Shown here one piece after another: positions 17,445-26,637 of a DNA stretch of 64,000 nt. A model generated the notes under the pieces. The model was not told the origin of the DNA. It made no database searches and saw only the letters and a program-made list of their open reading frames with translations. Made by a program: the position numbers and the translations under genes. The stretch spans positions 1-64,000 of the forward strand of contig JAFRGL010000012.1 of assembly GCA_017433825.1 (NCBI GenBank), in the 5' to 3' direction. Origin of the DNA: Eubacterium sp. Its GTDB lineage: Bacteria > Bacillota > Clostridia > Lachnospirales > Lachnospiraceae. Each line of letters opens with the position of its first letter. Position 1 is the first letter of the stretch.

Positions 17445-19298
17445 ATGCTTGAAAAAATAAACAAGGCAAATGACATAAAAAGAATTCCGGAAACGGACCT
17501 TGCCGAGCTGGCGGGTGAAATCCGCCGTTTCCTGGTGAAAAATGTCAGCAAAACCGGCGGGCATCTGGCAAGCAACCTGGGCAGCGTGGAGCTGACGATT
17601 GCGCTGCACAGGGTCTATTACCTGCCCAAAGACAAGATCATCTGTGACGTGGGCCACCAGTCCTACACCCACAAGATTCTCACCGGCCGGAAGGATGTAT
17701 TTGATACCCTTCGGCAGGAGGACGGCCTTTCCGGCTTCCCCCGCAGAAGGGAAAGCGACTGCGACAGCTTCGATACCGGCCACAGCTCCACATCAGTTTC
17801 CGCGGGGCTGGGCTATGTGTATGCGAGGGATCTTCAGAAGAAAAACTACAGCGTGGTCTCCGTCATCGGCGACGGCGCGCTGACCGGCGGGCTGGCCTTT
17901 GAAGCCTTAAATAACGCCGCCAGGCTGAAAACCAATTTCGTTATTGTATTAAATGACAATGAAATGTCCATTTCCAGAAATGTGGGCGGACTGTCTGATT
18001 ATCTGGGAAGAGTGAGGCTTTCAAAAAAATACAACGGGCTGAAAATGGAAGTTTCTTCAGCTTTGGAGCAGGTGCCGGTCATCGGCGAAAAGATGATCAA
18101 CACCATCCGGAAGACCAAAAGCAGCATCAAGCAGCTGGTGATTCCCGGGATGCTTTTTGAAAACATGGGCATCACCTATCTCGGTCCGGTGGACGGTCAC
18201 GATATTAAACAGCTTGTCAAAGTGCTGACCACAGCGAAGAATTTCGACGGGCCCGTAATCGTCCATGCGGTGACGGAGAAGGGCAAGGGCTATGTTCCGG
18301 CGGAACTGGATCCTTCCAGATTCCACGGGATTTCCGCTTTCGACGCGAAAACGGGCAAATGCCTCAAACCGCCCTGCCGGACCTGGTCGGATGTATTTTC
18401 GGATATCGTCTGCTCACTTGCGGCTTCCGATGAGAAGATTGCGGCCATTACGGCGGCCATGAAAGAAGGCACCGGACTGAAACGGTTTGCCTCCCTGTTC
18501 CCGACCCGGTTCTTTGACGTGGGCATTGCCGAGGAACACGGCGTCACCTTTGCAGCGGGACTGGCTGCAGGCGGTATGATACCCGTTTTTGCGGTGTATT
18601 CCACCTTCCTGCAGCGCGGATTTGACGAGCTGATGATGGACGTGTGCCTGCAGAAGCTGCATGTCGTTTTCGCCATAGACCGGGCCGGGTTCGTGGGGGA
18701 GGACGGCAGTACCCACCAGGGACTCTTCGACATTTCCTACCTTTCCATGCTGCCGGGCATGACCATCCTTTCGCCCAGGAACGAGCGGGAGATGAAGGAA
18801 ATGTTCAAAACCGCGGTATATGACATCGAAGGCCCGGTGGCCATCCGCTATCCCAGAGGCGCGGCTGTTCCGGTAAAAGAAGCGTTCAGGCCTCTGGAAT
18901 ACGGAAAAGGAGAGATTCTGCGTGAAGGAAGCAGATGTGCCCTTTTGGCTGTGGGCAGCCTGTGCGGCGAAGCGGAAAAAGCGGCGGATATCCTGGAGGA
19001 AAAAGGAATTACCTGCACAGTGGTCAATGCCCGGTTTGTGAAGCCCTTTGATACGGCGCTGGTCACGCAGCTGGCAGGAGGCCATGAGCTTTTCGTAACC
19101 TGTGAGGAAAACATCGCCTGCGGCGGGTTCGGCGCGAATGTGCTTGATTATGTAAACCGGGCGAAGCTTCCGGTCAGGGTCATTAATCTGGCGGTGGAAG
19201 ATACCTTTGTAAAACACGCAGCTCAGACTTCCCAGCGGAAGAGAAACGGCCTGGACGCGGAAGGCATCGCAGGAAGAATCCTGGAAGAACTGTCATGA
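17445..19298 (+). CDS. dxs: 1-deoxy-D-xylulose-5-phosphate synthase
   Basis: First enzyme of the MEP isoprenoid pathway; condenses pyruvate and glyceraldehyde 3-phosphate with thiamine diphosphate. 617 residues. The TPP motif GDGALTGG is followed by the conserved ALNNA. The transketolase-like central domain shows AEEHGVTFAAGLA and DRAGFVGEDGSTHQG. It follows ispA by four bases and overlaps tlyA by four (ATGA). Together with ispA it feeds undecaprenyl and quinone precursor synthesis. Confidence 0.96.
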   Translation: MLEKINKANDIKRIPETDLAELAGEIRRFLVKNVSKTGGHLASNLGSVELTIALHRVYYLPKDKIICDVGHQSYTHKILTGRKDVFDTLRQEDGLSGFPRRRESDCDSFDTGHSSTSVSAGLGYVYARDLQKKNYSVVSVIGDGALTGGLAFEALNNAARLKTNFVIVLNDNEMSISRNVGGLSDYLGRVRLSKKYNGLKMEVSSALEQVPVIGEKMINTIRKTKSSIKQLVIPGMLFENMGITYLGPVDGHDIKQLVKVLTTAKNFDGPVIVHAVTEKGKGYVPAELDPSRFHGISAFDAKTGKCLKPPCRTWSDVFSDIVCSLAASDEKIAAITAAMKEGTGLKRFASLFPTRFFDVGIAEEHGVTFAAGLAAGGMIPVFAVYSTFLQRGFDELMMDVCLQKLHVVFAIDRAGFVGEDGSTHQGLFDISYLSMLPGMTILSPRNEREMKEMFKTAVYDIEGPVAIRYPRGAAVPVKEAFRPLEYGKGEILREGSRCALLAVGSLCGEAEKAADILEEKGITCTVVNARFVKPFDTALVTQLAGGHELFVTCEENIACGGFGANVLDYVNRAKLPVRVINLAVEDTFVKHAAQTSQRKRNGLDAEGIAGRILEELS

Positions 19299-20140
19299 AG
19301 GAAAGACTGGATGTTCTGATGGTGCAAAGAGGGCTGGCACCTTCCAGAGAGAAAGCAAAAGCCCTCATCATGGCCGGGCAGGTGCTGGTGGACGGCGAGC
19401 GGGAAGACAAGGCGGGCACCTCTTTTCCCGATACGGCTGTCATTACGGTAAAAGGTAACCAGCTTCCCTTTGTCAGCCGCGGCGGCCTGAAGCTGGACAA
19501 GGCGGTTAAGGCCTTCGGCCTTGATTTGTCGGGCAGGGTCTGCATGGACGTGGGCAGCTCCACGGGAGGCTTCACCGACTGCATGCTGCAGAACGGTGCG
19601 GTGAAGGTTTACGCGGTGGACGTGGGACACGGCCAGCTGGACTGGAAGCTGCGCAATGACGAACGGGTGGTCTGCATGGAAAAGACCAATATCCGCTATC
19701 TGACTGCGGATAAAATAGCCGAAAGGCCTTCCTTTGTATCCATCGACGTGTCCTTTATCTCCCTGTCCAAAGTATTCGGACCGGTGCGGGACCTGATGGA
19801 AGAAGAAGGGGAAATCGTGGCGCTTATCAAGCCCCAGTTCGAAGCCGGCCGGGAAAAGGTCGGCAAAAAAGGCGTGGTCCGGGATCCGAAGGTGCATGAA
19901 GAGGTCATTGTAAATGTGACAGGCTTTGCGGCGGACGCAGGTTTCGTGTGTGAAAACCTGGATTTCTCCCCGGTCAAAGGCCCGGAAGGAAATATCGAAT
20001 ACCTGATTCATTTGCTGAAAAACACACGGGCAGACGAAGAGACTGTAAGAAAAGCCGCAGAAGCTTTAGCGCAGGCTGCCGCGAAGACGGTCGGCGCAGC
20101 CCATGAAATGCTGGACAGGCCCGGCGGAGGGAAAACTTAA
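19295..20140 (+). CDS. tlyA: TlyA family rRNA 2'-O-methyltransferase
   Basis: 281 residues. An N-terminal S4 RNA-binding domain (residues 1-60, ERLDVLMVQRGLAPSREKAK) precedes a FtsJ-like methyltransferase with the SAM motif DVGSSTGGFTD and SIDVSFISL. Actinobacterial TlyA methylates 16S and 23S rRNA; the Firmicutes form, once annotated as hemolysin, is assumed to modify rRNA. It sits between dxs and nadK as in other Firmicutes. Confidence 0.92.
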   Translation: MKERLDVLMVQRGLAPSREKAKALIMAGQVLVDGEREDKAGTSFPDTAVITVKGNQLPFVSRGGLKLDKAVKAFGLDLSGRVCMDVGSSTGGFTDCMLQNGAVKVYAVDVGHGQLDWKLRNDERVVCMEKTNIRYLTADKIAERPSFVSIDVSFISLSKVFGPVRDLMEEEGEIVALIKPQFEAGREKVGKKGVVRDPKVHEEVIVNVTGFAADAGFVCENLDFSPVKGPEGNIEYLIHLLKNTRADEETVRKAAEALAQAAAKTVGAAHEMLDRPGGGKT

Positions 20141-20143
20141 AGG

Positions 20144-21007
20144 ATGAAGAGCTTTTATCTTGTAACAAATATCGTAAAGGACCCGGATTACACCATTACG
20201 CTGAAGGTGCGGGATTATATCGTGTCCAGAAACCGGGTCTGCTATGTCTCGCCGCCGGAAAGCTTTGTCAGGGACGGCAGGTTTTTCGTGCCGAAAGAGC
20301 AGATTCCCGAAGATGTGGACTGCATTATTTCCCTGGGAGGCGACGGCACCCTGCTTCGGACGGCCCGGTTTGTGCTGGGAACCAATATTCCCATCGTGGG
20401 TATTAACCTTGGAAACTTAGGCTTCCTTGCACAGATAAGTCCCACGTCCATTTTCGAATCGCTGGACAAGCTGATGGATACAGAACCGGACATCGAGGAA
20501 AGGATGATGCTGCACGGCGAAGTGCAAAGAAACGGCGAAGTGATTGCCAAGGATCATGCGCTGAATGATATCGTCATCAGCCGGAACGGGCACAAGGAAA
20601 TGCTGAGGCTGAACATTTACGTCGACGGCTCGTTTTTAAATTCTTACCGGGCCGACGGCATTATCGCCGCCACGCCCACAGGTTCCACAGGCTATTCCCT
20701 GGCGGCAGGCGGTCCGATTGTCGCGCCGGACTCGAGGATTCTGATGCTGACGCCTTTGGCGCCCCAGTCCCTCATCAACCGGAGCGTGATTTATTCGGCG
20801 GGCAGCAGGATTGAGGTGGAGCTGGGTCCCAACAAGGACGGTGAGCCGGTTATAGCGGTGGCTTCCTGGGACGGCGATACCAAGGTGGAGGTGAAAACCG
20901 GCGACCGGATCGTCATTTTCGCTTCCGTGGAAAATTCCAGGCTGGTCAAGGTCAGCGAAGGAAGCTTCTGGGATACATTAAGACAGAAAATGAGCACCAT
21001 GCTGTAG
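20144..21007 (+). CDS. nadK: NAD kinase
   Basis: Phosphorylates NAD to NADP; 287 residues. It contains the GGDGTLLRTAR motif, NLGNLGFLAQ, the catalytic-site NDIVISR and the TGSTGYSLAAGGPI segment. It starts four bases after tlyA. Length and motif order are complete. Confidence 0.95.
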   Translation: MKSFYLVTNIVKDPDYTITLKVRDYIVSRNRVCYVSPPESFVRDGRFFVPKEQIPEDVDCIISLGGDGTLLRTARFVLGTNIPIVGINLGNLGFLAQISPTSIFESLDKLMDTEPDIEERMMLHGEVQRNGEVIAKDHALNDIVISRNGHKEMLRLNIYVDGSFLNSYRADGIIAATPTGSTGYSLAAGGPIVAPDSRILMLTPLAPQSLINRSVIYSAGSRIEVELGPNKDGEPVIAVASWDGDTKVEVKTGDRIVIFASVENSRLVKVSEGSFWDTLRQKMSTML

Positions 21008-21067
21008 GCGGCGGGCCTGCAGATAAATAATATCAGCACTGATAATAAAGAAGAGGCGGGAAAAATC

Positions 21068-21520
21068 ATGAAAATTGCCAGACACGCGGAAATCATGAAG
21101 CTTATCGAACAGTATCCGATCAGTACGCAGGAAGAACTGGTGGAGAAACTGAATGAGCGGGGCTTTAAGGCAACCCAGGCTACAGTATCCCGGGATATCC
21201 GTCAGCTGCGGCTGACCAAGGTGCCTTCAGACAAGGGGAAGGTCCGGTATGCGGCCAACGGCTTTGCCAGCGGGGAAATGGCCGACAGGCTGATGCGGGT
21301 TTTGAAAGAAGCTGTAGTAGCCATTGAGCCGGCAGGCACCATTCTGGTGGTGAAAACCGGTATCGGACTGGGCATGGCGGCTGCCACAGCCCTGGACGAC
21401 GCATTTTCAGACAGGATTGTCGGTACCATCGCGGGGGATGATACCGTATTCTGTGCCGTGAAAACCGAGGAGGCGGCACAGTCGCTTGCTCTGCTTTTGG
21501 AGAGCAGAATCAGGTCATAA
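21068..21520 (+). CDS. argR: Arginine repressor ArgR
   Basis: 150 residues. The N-terminal winged helix contains ATQATVSRDIRQLRLTKV. The C-terminal oligomerisation and arginine-binding domain contains GTIAGDDTVF, with the aspartates that contact arginine. By family it represses arginine biosynthesis genes, none of which lie in this window. It follows nadK after 60 bases and precedes recN, an arrangement conserved across Firmicutes. A GAGGCGGG site precedes the ATG. Confidence 0.95.
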   Translation: MKIARHAEIMKLIEQYPISTQEELVEKLNERGFKATQATVSRDIRQLRLTKVPSDKGKVRYAANGFASGEMADRLMRVLKEAVVAIEPAGTILVVKTGIGLGMAAATALDDAFSDRIVGTIAGDDTVFCAVKTEEAAQSLALLLESRIRS

Positions 21521-21577
21521 GGGGTTCTGAGGCAGAAAGCGTAAAAGCCTTTAAGGGAAGAGAGTGAAAGGCAGTCT

Positions 21578-23272
21578 ATGCTTGAGTATTTACATGTAAA
21601 AAACCTGGCATTAATCGAAGAAACGGAAGTGACGTTTTATCCCGGGCTGAACATCCTGACCGGTGAAACCGGCGCAGGCAAATCCCTGCTTTTAGGCGGG
21701 GTCAATCTGGCCCTGGGGGCGAAAGCCAGCGCGGACAGCATCCGGCAGGGGGCGGAGAGCGCCCTGGTGGAACTGGTGTTTTCCGTGCATCATCCTACCG
21801 TCCGTGATACGCTGGCGGAAATGGACATTTATCCCGAGGACGGGGAAGTGATTATTTCCAGAAAAATCATGAAGAACAAAAGCGTATCCCGGATCAACGG
21901 CGAAAACGTGTCCGTCTCCCTTTTAAAGAAGGCGGCCGGGCTTCTGCTGGATATCCACGGACAGCACGAACACCAGTCCCTGCTGTATCCGGATCGGCAG
22001 CTGGCTATCCTGGATGAATACGCGAAAGCTTCCCTTGCGGAAAGCAGGGCGGAAACCGCAGAAGCCTATAAGGCCTGGACGGCGGCAAAAAAAGAACTTT
22101 CCGGCTACGATATGGACGAGAAGGAGCGGGAAAGGGAGAAAGCCTTCCTGCAGTTCGAGATCGGGGAGATTGAATCTGCCGGGCTTTACAAATGGGAAGA
22201 AGAGGAACTGGAAGCAGCCTATCGGAAAATGAGCAATGCCAGAAGCATTCTGGAGGCTTTGGGGCAGGTACATGAGCTCACCGGCTATGACGAAGGAGCA
22301 GGCGAGCTGATAGGCCGTGCCATCCAGCAGCTGTCGGGCATCGTCCAGTATGACGATTCCCTGTCGGAGCTGTATTCGGCTTTGTCCGATGTGGAAAGCC
22401 TTTTGAATGACGCGAACCGTACCGCGGCCGATTATCTGGATGATTTCACCTTCTCGGAGGAGGAATTCCGGCAGACCGAACAGCGGCTGGACGAGGTGCG
22501 CCGTCTGGAAAGCCGGTATGGCAGCACGGTGGAGAAAATTTTCAGCTATCTGGAAAAGCAGAAGGAAAGGCTGGAATTCCTGCAGAATTACGAAGAGAAG
22601 CTGGTGCAGCTGGAGCAGGAACTGGCACAGGCCGGAAAACAGCTGGAGACTGCGGCCGGAAAGCTTTCGGAAGGCAGGAAAAAAGCCGCGGAAACTCTTT
22701 CGGCGGGTATTATTACCCAGCTTTCGGAACTGAATTTCAACCGGGTGGCTTTTGAAATCGCATTTACCAGGAAGGATACCTGTACGGCGAACGGCTATGA
22801 CGCTGTGGAATTCCTGATTTCCACCAATCCGGGCGAGGCATTAAGGCCGCTGGCCAAAGTGGCTTCCGGCGGCGAGCTTTCCAGAATCATGCTGGCCATT
22901 AAGACGCTGCTTGCGGAAAACGACGAAACGGAGACGCTGATTTTCGACGAAATAGACGCCGGCATCAGCGGCCGGACCGCCCAGATGGTTTCCGAGAAAA
23001 TGGCAGCCATCGGCAGAACCCACCAGGTGCTGTGCATCACCCACCTGGCGCAGATTGCGTCCATGGCCGACACGCATTTCCTGATTGAGAAGCACGTGGA
23101 AAATGAACGGACGGTTACGGACATTAAAACACTGGACGCGGAGGAATCCGTGGGCGAGCTGGCCCGTATTTTAAGCGGTTCAAGAATTACGGAATCCGTA
23201 CTGGAAAACGCCAGGGAAATGAAACAGCTGGCGGAGGAATATAAGGCATCACAGAGGAAACAGGCTATATAA
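21578..23272 (+). CDS. recN: DNA repair protein RecN
   Basis: SMC-like ATPase of double-strand break repair, 564 residues. Walker A GETGAGKS is at residues 29-36. Two coiled-coil arms cover roughly residues 155-375, with many Glu/Lys/Leu. The C-terminal head has the signature ASGGELSR, Walker B and the D-loop DEIDAGISGRTA. It is the last gene before a strong hairpin at 23280. Confidence 0.96.
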   Translation: MLEYLHVKNLALIEETEVTFYPGLNILTGETGAGKSLLLGGVNLALGAKASADSIRQGAESALVELVFSVHHPTVRDTLAEMDIYPEDGEVIISRKIMKNKSVSRINGENVSVSLLKKAAGLLLDIHGQHEHQSLLYPDRQLAILDEYAKASLAESRAETAEAYKAWTAAKKELSGYDMDEKEREREKAFLQFEIGEIESAGLYKWEEEELEAAYRKMSNARSILEALGQVHELTGYDEGAGELIGRAIQQLSGIVQYDDSLSELYSALSDVESLLNDANRTAADYLDDFTFSEEEFRQTEQRLDEVRRLESRYGSTVEKIFSYLEKQKERLEFLQNYEEKLVQLEQELAQAGKQLETAAGKLSEGRKKAAETLSAGIITQLSELNFNRVAFEIAFTRKDTCTANGYDAVEFLISTNPGEALRPLAKVASGGELSRIMLAIKTLLAENDETETLIFDEIDAGISGRTAQMVSEKMAAIGRTHQVLCITHLAQIASMADTHFLIEKHVENERTVTDIKTLDAEESVGELARILSGSRITESVLENAREMKQLAEEYKASQRKQAI

Positions 23273-23279
23273 AAACAGT

Positions 23280-23314
23280 AAGGAAAAACAGACAGTATTT
23301 GTCTGTTTTTCCTT
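23280..23314 (+). terminator. Hairpin terminator after recN
   Basis: A perfect 15-bp stem (AAGGAAAAACAGACA and its complement) closes a GTATT loop. The 3' arm holds the T-run, followed by AAATAC. The A and T tracts make it potentially bidirectional. It ends the long housekeeping operon and isolates the surface-protein genes downstream. Confidence 0.85.
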
Positions 23315-23335
23315 AAATACAGATTCGGGGGAAAT

Positions 23336-26300
23336 ATGAAAGACAGAAGACTGAAAAGAATTCTTACATCTGCTGCAGCGGTGCTTCTGGCTTTCTGCAT
23401 GTCTGCAGGAAGTTTCACTGCCCGTGTTTTTGCGGAGGAAGAGGAGAAAAACGTCTTTGAAACGCAGAACGGGAGTGAAAACGGAAAGAATTCCGGGGAG
23501 GAAATACTGAAGGGACAGGAAGAACCGGCATCTGAGGAACCGGGTGAAGATAATCCCGGCGCGGAAGGGGCGGACAACCCGGCCACTGAAAAATCCGGCA
23601 CGGAGGAACCGGAAGACAGCGAAAAGAAAACGGAGACCGATAATATTCCAGATAACAGTATAGGCGGCGATGAAAATGAAACGGAAGAGATCCCTGTTGA
23701 AGAGCCTTTCGAAGAAACCGGTATCTTTGGCTGCTATACCGTAAACTCCTATGGACGTGTCATCAATTCCCGTTATGACAGCAGCAGGAATGCTTATTAT
23801 CTGTTCCTGACCAATACCGGTACACCGGAAGACTTCAGCCTTTACTGCACCGGCGTTAAGCCTGCGGCAGTCTCTGCCGGGGAACTGGACGAAGCAACCC
23901 ACGTAATTACCGGTGCATTTCCGGCCGGAGGTTCGGAGGTGGAGGTTACCGGCAGCAACGGACAGAAGTACACGGTGATTGCCATGCAGTCTGAGCTGCC
24001 CAGCCTGTATATATCTTTAAACGGAACAACATTAAGCCATATCAACAGCAATGGCAAGAATGAAAAATACAACGGAAATTCCCTGATTCTGACTGATGAA
24101 AGCGGAAGCATTAACCTGGAACAGGACGGTACTGTGCAGATAAAAGGCCGCGGGAATACCAGCTGGGTTTATGCTTCAAAAAAAGGCTACCAGCTGAAGT
24201 TTGACAAGAAGCAGAAGGTCCTGGGAATGGCAAAAGCGAAAAAGTGGGTCCTTCTGGCCAACAGCTTTGACGACAGTATGGCAAGGAACATGACGGCTTT
24301 TCATGCGGCTTCTTCGCTTGACATGGAATATGTTACCGAATACAGGTATGTGGATCTCTGGGTGGACGGGGATTACCAGGGTACTTATATACTGGGTGAA
24401 AAGTCAGAGATCAACGAAAACCGCCTGAACCTGACTGACCCTTCCGGCGTGCTGATGGAACTGGACAACTTTTTCTATGAAGAAGAAGATTACTGGTTCA
24501 CAGATGCTTATCTGAATTACAGATTTACCGTGAAAGAATGTGTGGATGAGGATAATCCGGAGAGCGTCCTTGCGGGCATGAACCAGTTCCGTGACAGGCT
24601 GGACAGTCTTTGGAGTTATCTTTCCGGGGCCGATGTTTCTGCTGTTACGCTGGAGGAACTGGAAAAATATATTGATCCGGAATCATTTGCCAGATGGTAC
24701 CTGGTGAATGAATTTGCCTGCAATGTGGAAGCTGCCTCCACATCCTGCTTTTTCTATATGGACGGCGCTGACGACGTTATTCATATGGGGCCGGTCTGGG
24801 ATTTTGACTCCAGCATGGGCAATAAAGCCGGTTACAGCGATATTACCCTGATGTATCTTAAAACCAAAAACAAAATATTCAGCAGGCTTCTGCAGGTTCC
24901 TGCTTTCGCGGAATTTACTAAAAACATCCTTGTGCAGTACGACAGTGCGTTTGAATCCCTGGCTGTATATGCCGAAGACACAGGAACCCTGATAAAAGAA
25001 TCTGCGGCAATGAATTATATCCGCTGGGATATGCTGGGAAAACCAAATGAAAAAGTCCAGATGCTGCCGTACGCGCCGACTTATGATACCGCTGTACAGG
25101 TCTTAAGTGACTGGCTGAGGGAACGGTACGGCTTCTTTACCGGTAAAACGGATGTAACGGCAGCCCTGGAAGGCAAAAACATTGTGGTGCGCATCAATGA
25201 TTACCATCGCTTGAATTCCGTTAACGTGGCGGCCTGGACCAAAGACAACGGGCAGAAAGACCTGATGTGGAGGTCATCGGGCAGAAGCGGCGGCGTCTTT
25301 ACAGTTGCTTTTCCGCTTTCACGGTTCCTTTCGGCCGGCAAGGTGCTGATTCACATCTACGGTGACGGTATATTCCAAAAAGAAGCTGTTGTGACGATTC
25401 CCGTACCGGAGGTGGAGTACCGGGTTTCGGAAGACGGTAAGACCCTGGTAATTACTGCGGATACCATCGGTATTTTTGACAGCATCCATACTGCTGTCTG
25501 GTCGAAGACCGGCGGGCAGGATGATATCGTCTGGTATACGCTGGCAAAATCCGCGGACGGCACGTATACGAAAACGGTCAGCCTTCTGAACCACGGAAAG
25601 TCCGATACCTATTATTTCCACACCTACGGTGTGTCTTCCGGCAGAAACATCTTTGTCAGCGCAAAGACAGAGGAAGTCACCATGGATATCCCGGTGCCGG
25701 AGATTTTGCTGGACAAGTCGGAAGACAACGGTACGCTGACCATAACGCTGAAAAATGCCTCGGATAAAACAGGTATCCGTTTCGCGGTCTGGGGCGCGGC
25801 AGACGGCCAGAATGATTTGAAATGGTATAACGGCGTCAAACAGGCAGACGGAAGCTGGAAGGCGACCGTAAACCTGAACAGCCACAGGGAAAACGGCACA
25901 CTTTACGTGGACTGCTGGACAGCGAAGGATTATGTGACAGGAAAAACATGTGAACTGGAATTTGCGCCGGACGACCCCGGGACGGATGAGCCGGAACCGC
26001 CGGTATCTGATAAACCGGTGCTTACCGTTACCGTTTCCGAGGACAACAAAACCATTGTCTGCACGCTTGCAAATGCTCCGGAATACACCAGGGTGCGCTT
26101 CCCCTCATGGACGACGAAGAACGGCCAGGACGATCTCAAATGGTACGAAGCCTCCAACGACGGCAGCGGGAACTGGACGTATGTGATTCAGACCGCTTCC
26201 CACGGCGGCGCGGGAGAGTATAACGTCCATTGCTACGGCATCAAAAACGGCGTCACCTCGATTATCGGAGGCATGACGGTAACGGCAGCCGCCCCGGCTG

Positions 26301-26575
26301 TGTCCAAACCTGAAGTAAAGGCGGCAAAATCCGGAAGCCTCATAAAGGCTGAAGCACTTAATGCTTCTTCCTATACAAATGTGCGCTTTGCAGTCTGGAC
26401 CGCAGAAGACGGCCAGGATGATATCCGCTGGTACAAAGGTACGCTTTCCGGCAGCGTCTGGACCTGCAGTTTCAATCTGGCGGTACATACCCCCGGAAGC
26501 CAGCTGGTGATTCATGCCTATGGTTACTTAAACGGCAAGGACACCTTTATCGGTTCGGTTAATTTGATGAAATGA
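23336..26575 (+). CDS. Secreted CotH-type kinase protein with five GBS Bsp-like repeats (paralogue 1)
   Basis: 1079 residues. An N-terminal signal peptide (about residues 1-33, ending FTARVFA) is followed by a low-complexity acidic Glu/Pro/Asn region to about residue 125. A CotH kinase domain spans about residues 130-610: QIKGRGNTSW at 268-277, the KKWVLLANSFDDSMARN segment, and the catalytic-site-like GPVWDFDSSMGN with aspartates at 489 and 491. CotH proteins of spores phosphorylate secreted proteins. Five repeats follow, with core tryptophans at 634, 722, 819, 925 and 1021, typically VWSKTGGQDDIVWY then HTYG. There is no LPXTG motif or hydrophobic tail, so surface attachment is unknown. The ATG follows GGGGGAAAT. 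Its paralogue is directly downstream. Confidence 0.85.
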   Translation: MKDRRLKRILTSAAAVLLAFCMSAGSFTARVFAEEEEKNVFETQNGSENGKNSGEEILKGQEEPASEEPGEDNPGAEGADNPATEKSGTEEPEDSEKKTETDNIPDNSIGGDENETEEIPVEEPFEETGIFGCYTVNSYGRVINSRYDSSRNAYYLFLTNTGTPEDFSLYCTGVKPAAVSAGELDEATHVITGAFPAGGSEVEVTGSNGQKYTVIAMQSELPSLYISLNGTTLSHINSNGKNEKYNGNSLILTDESGSINLEQDGTVQIKGRGNTSWVYASKKGYQLKFDKKQKVLGMAKAKKWVLLANSFDDSMARNMTAFHAASSLDMEYVTEYRYVDLWVDGDYQGTYILGEKSEINENRLNLTDPSGVLMELDNFFYEEEDYWFTDAYLNYRFTVKECVDEDNPESVLAGMNQFRDRLDSLWSYLSGADVSAVTLEELEKYIDPESFARWYLVNEFACNVEAASTSCFFYMDGADDVIHMGPVWDFDSSMGNKAGYSDITLMYLKTKNKIFSRLLQVPAFAEFTKNILVQYDSAFESLAVYAEDTGTLIKESAAMNYIRWDMLGKPNEKVQMLPYAPTYDTAVQVLSDWLRERYGFFTGKTDVTAALEGKNIVVRINDYHRLNSVNVAAWTKDNGQKDLMWRSSGRSGGVFTVAFPLSRFLSAGKVLIHIYGDGIFQKEAVVTIPVPEVEYRVSEDGKTLVITADTIGIFDSIHTAVWSKTGGQDDIVWYTLAKSADGTYTKTVSLLNHGKSDTYYFHTYGVSSGRNIFVSAKTEEVTMDIPVPEILLDKSEDNGTLTITLKNASDKTGIRFAVWGAADGQNDLKWYNGVKQADGSWKATVNLNSHRENGTLYVDCWTAKDYVTGKTCELEFAPDDPGTDEPEPPVSDKPVLTVTVSEDNKTIVCTLANAPEYTRVRFPSWTTKNGQDDLKWYEASNDGSGNWTYVIQTASHGGAGEYNVHCYGIKNGVTSIIGGMTVTAAAPAVSKPEVKAAKSGSLIKAEALNASSYTNVRFAVWTAEDGQDDIRWYKGTLSGSVWTCSFNLAVHTPGSQLVIHAYGYLNGKDTFIGSVNLMK
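25804..25947 (+). repeat. Near-identical DNA block shared with the downstream paralogue (copy 1)
   Basis: This 144-base stretch within the third repeat differs from 29118-29261 at six positions by my count. Runs of 42 bases (25804-25845) and 47 bases (25901-25947) are identical. The flanking coding sequence is much more diverged, which suggests recent gene conversion or a duplicated module under constraint. Confidence 0.85.
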
Positions 26576-26590
26576 AGCAATTCAGTTTAG

Positions 26591-26620
26591 GGGCAGGCTT
26601 GGAAAGCCTGCCCGGATTTT
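26591..26620 (+). terminator. Hairpin between the two CotH paralogues
   Basis: GGGCAGGCTT, a GGA loop and AAGCCTGCCC form a perfect 10-bp stem, followed by GGATTTT. It may terminate or attenuate transcription between paralogues 1 and 2. The T-run is short, so readthrough is possible. Confidence 0.65.
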
Positions 26621-26637
26621 GAGCTTGAGGTACATTT

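Noticed and set aside
19295..20140. Hemolysin A
   Set aside because: The S4 plus FtsJ-type methyltransferase layout shows an rRNA methyltransferase; the hemolysin name is historical.
25235..26575. CRISPR-like or other DNA repeat array
   Set aside because: The periodicity is about 290 bases and reflects diverged protein repeats, not short identical DNA repeats with spacers. I saw no CRISPR array in the window.
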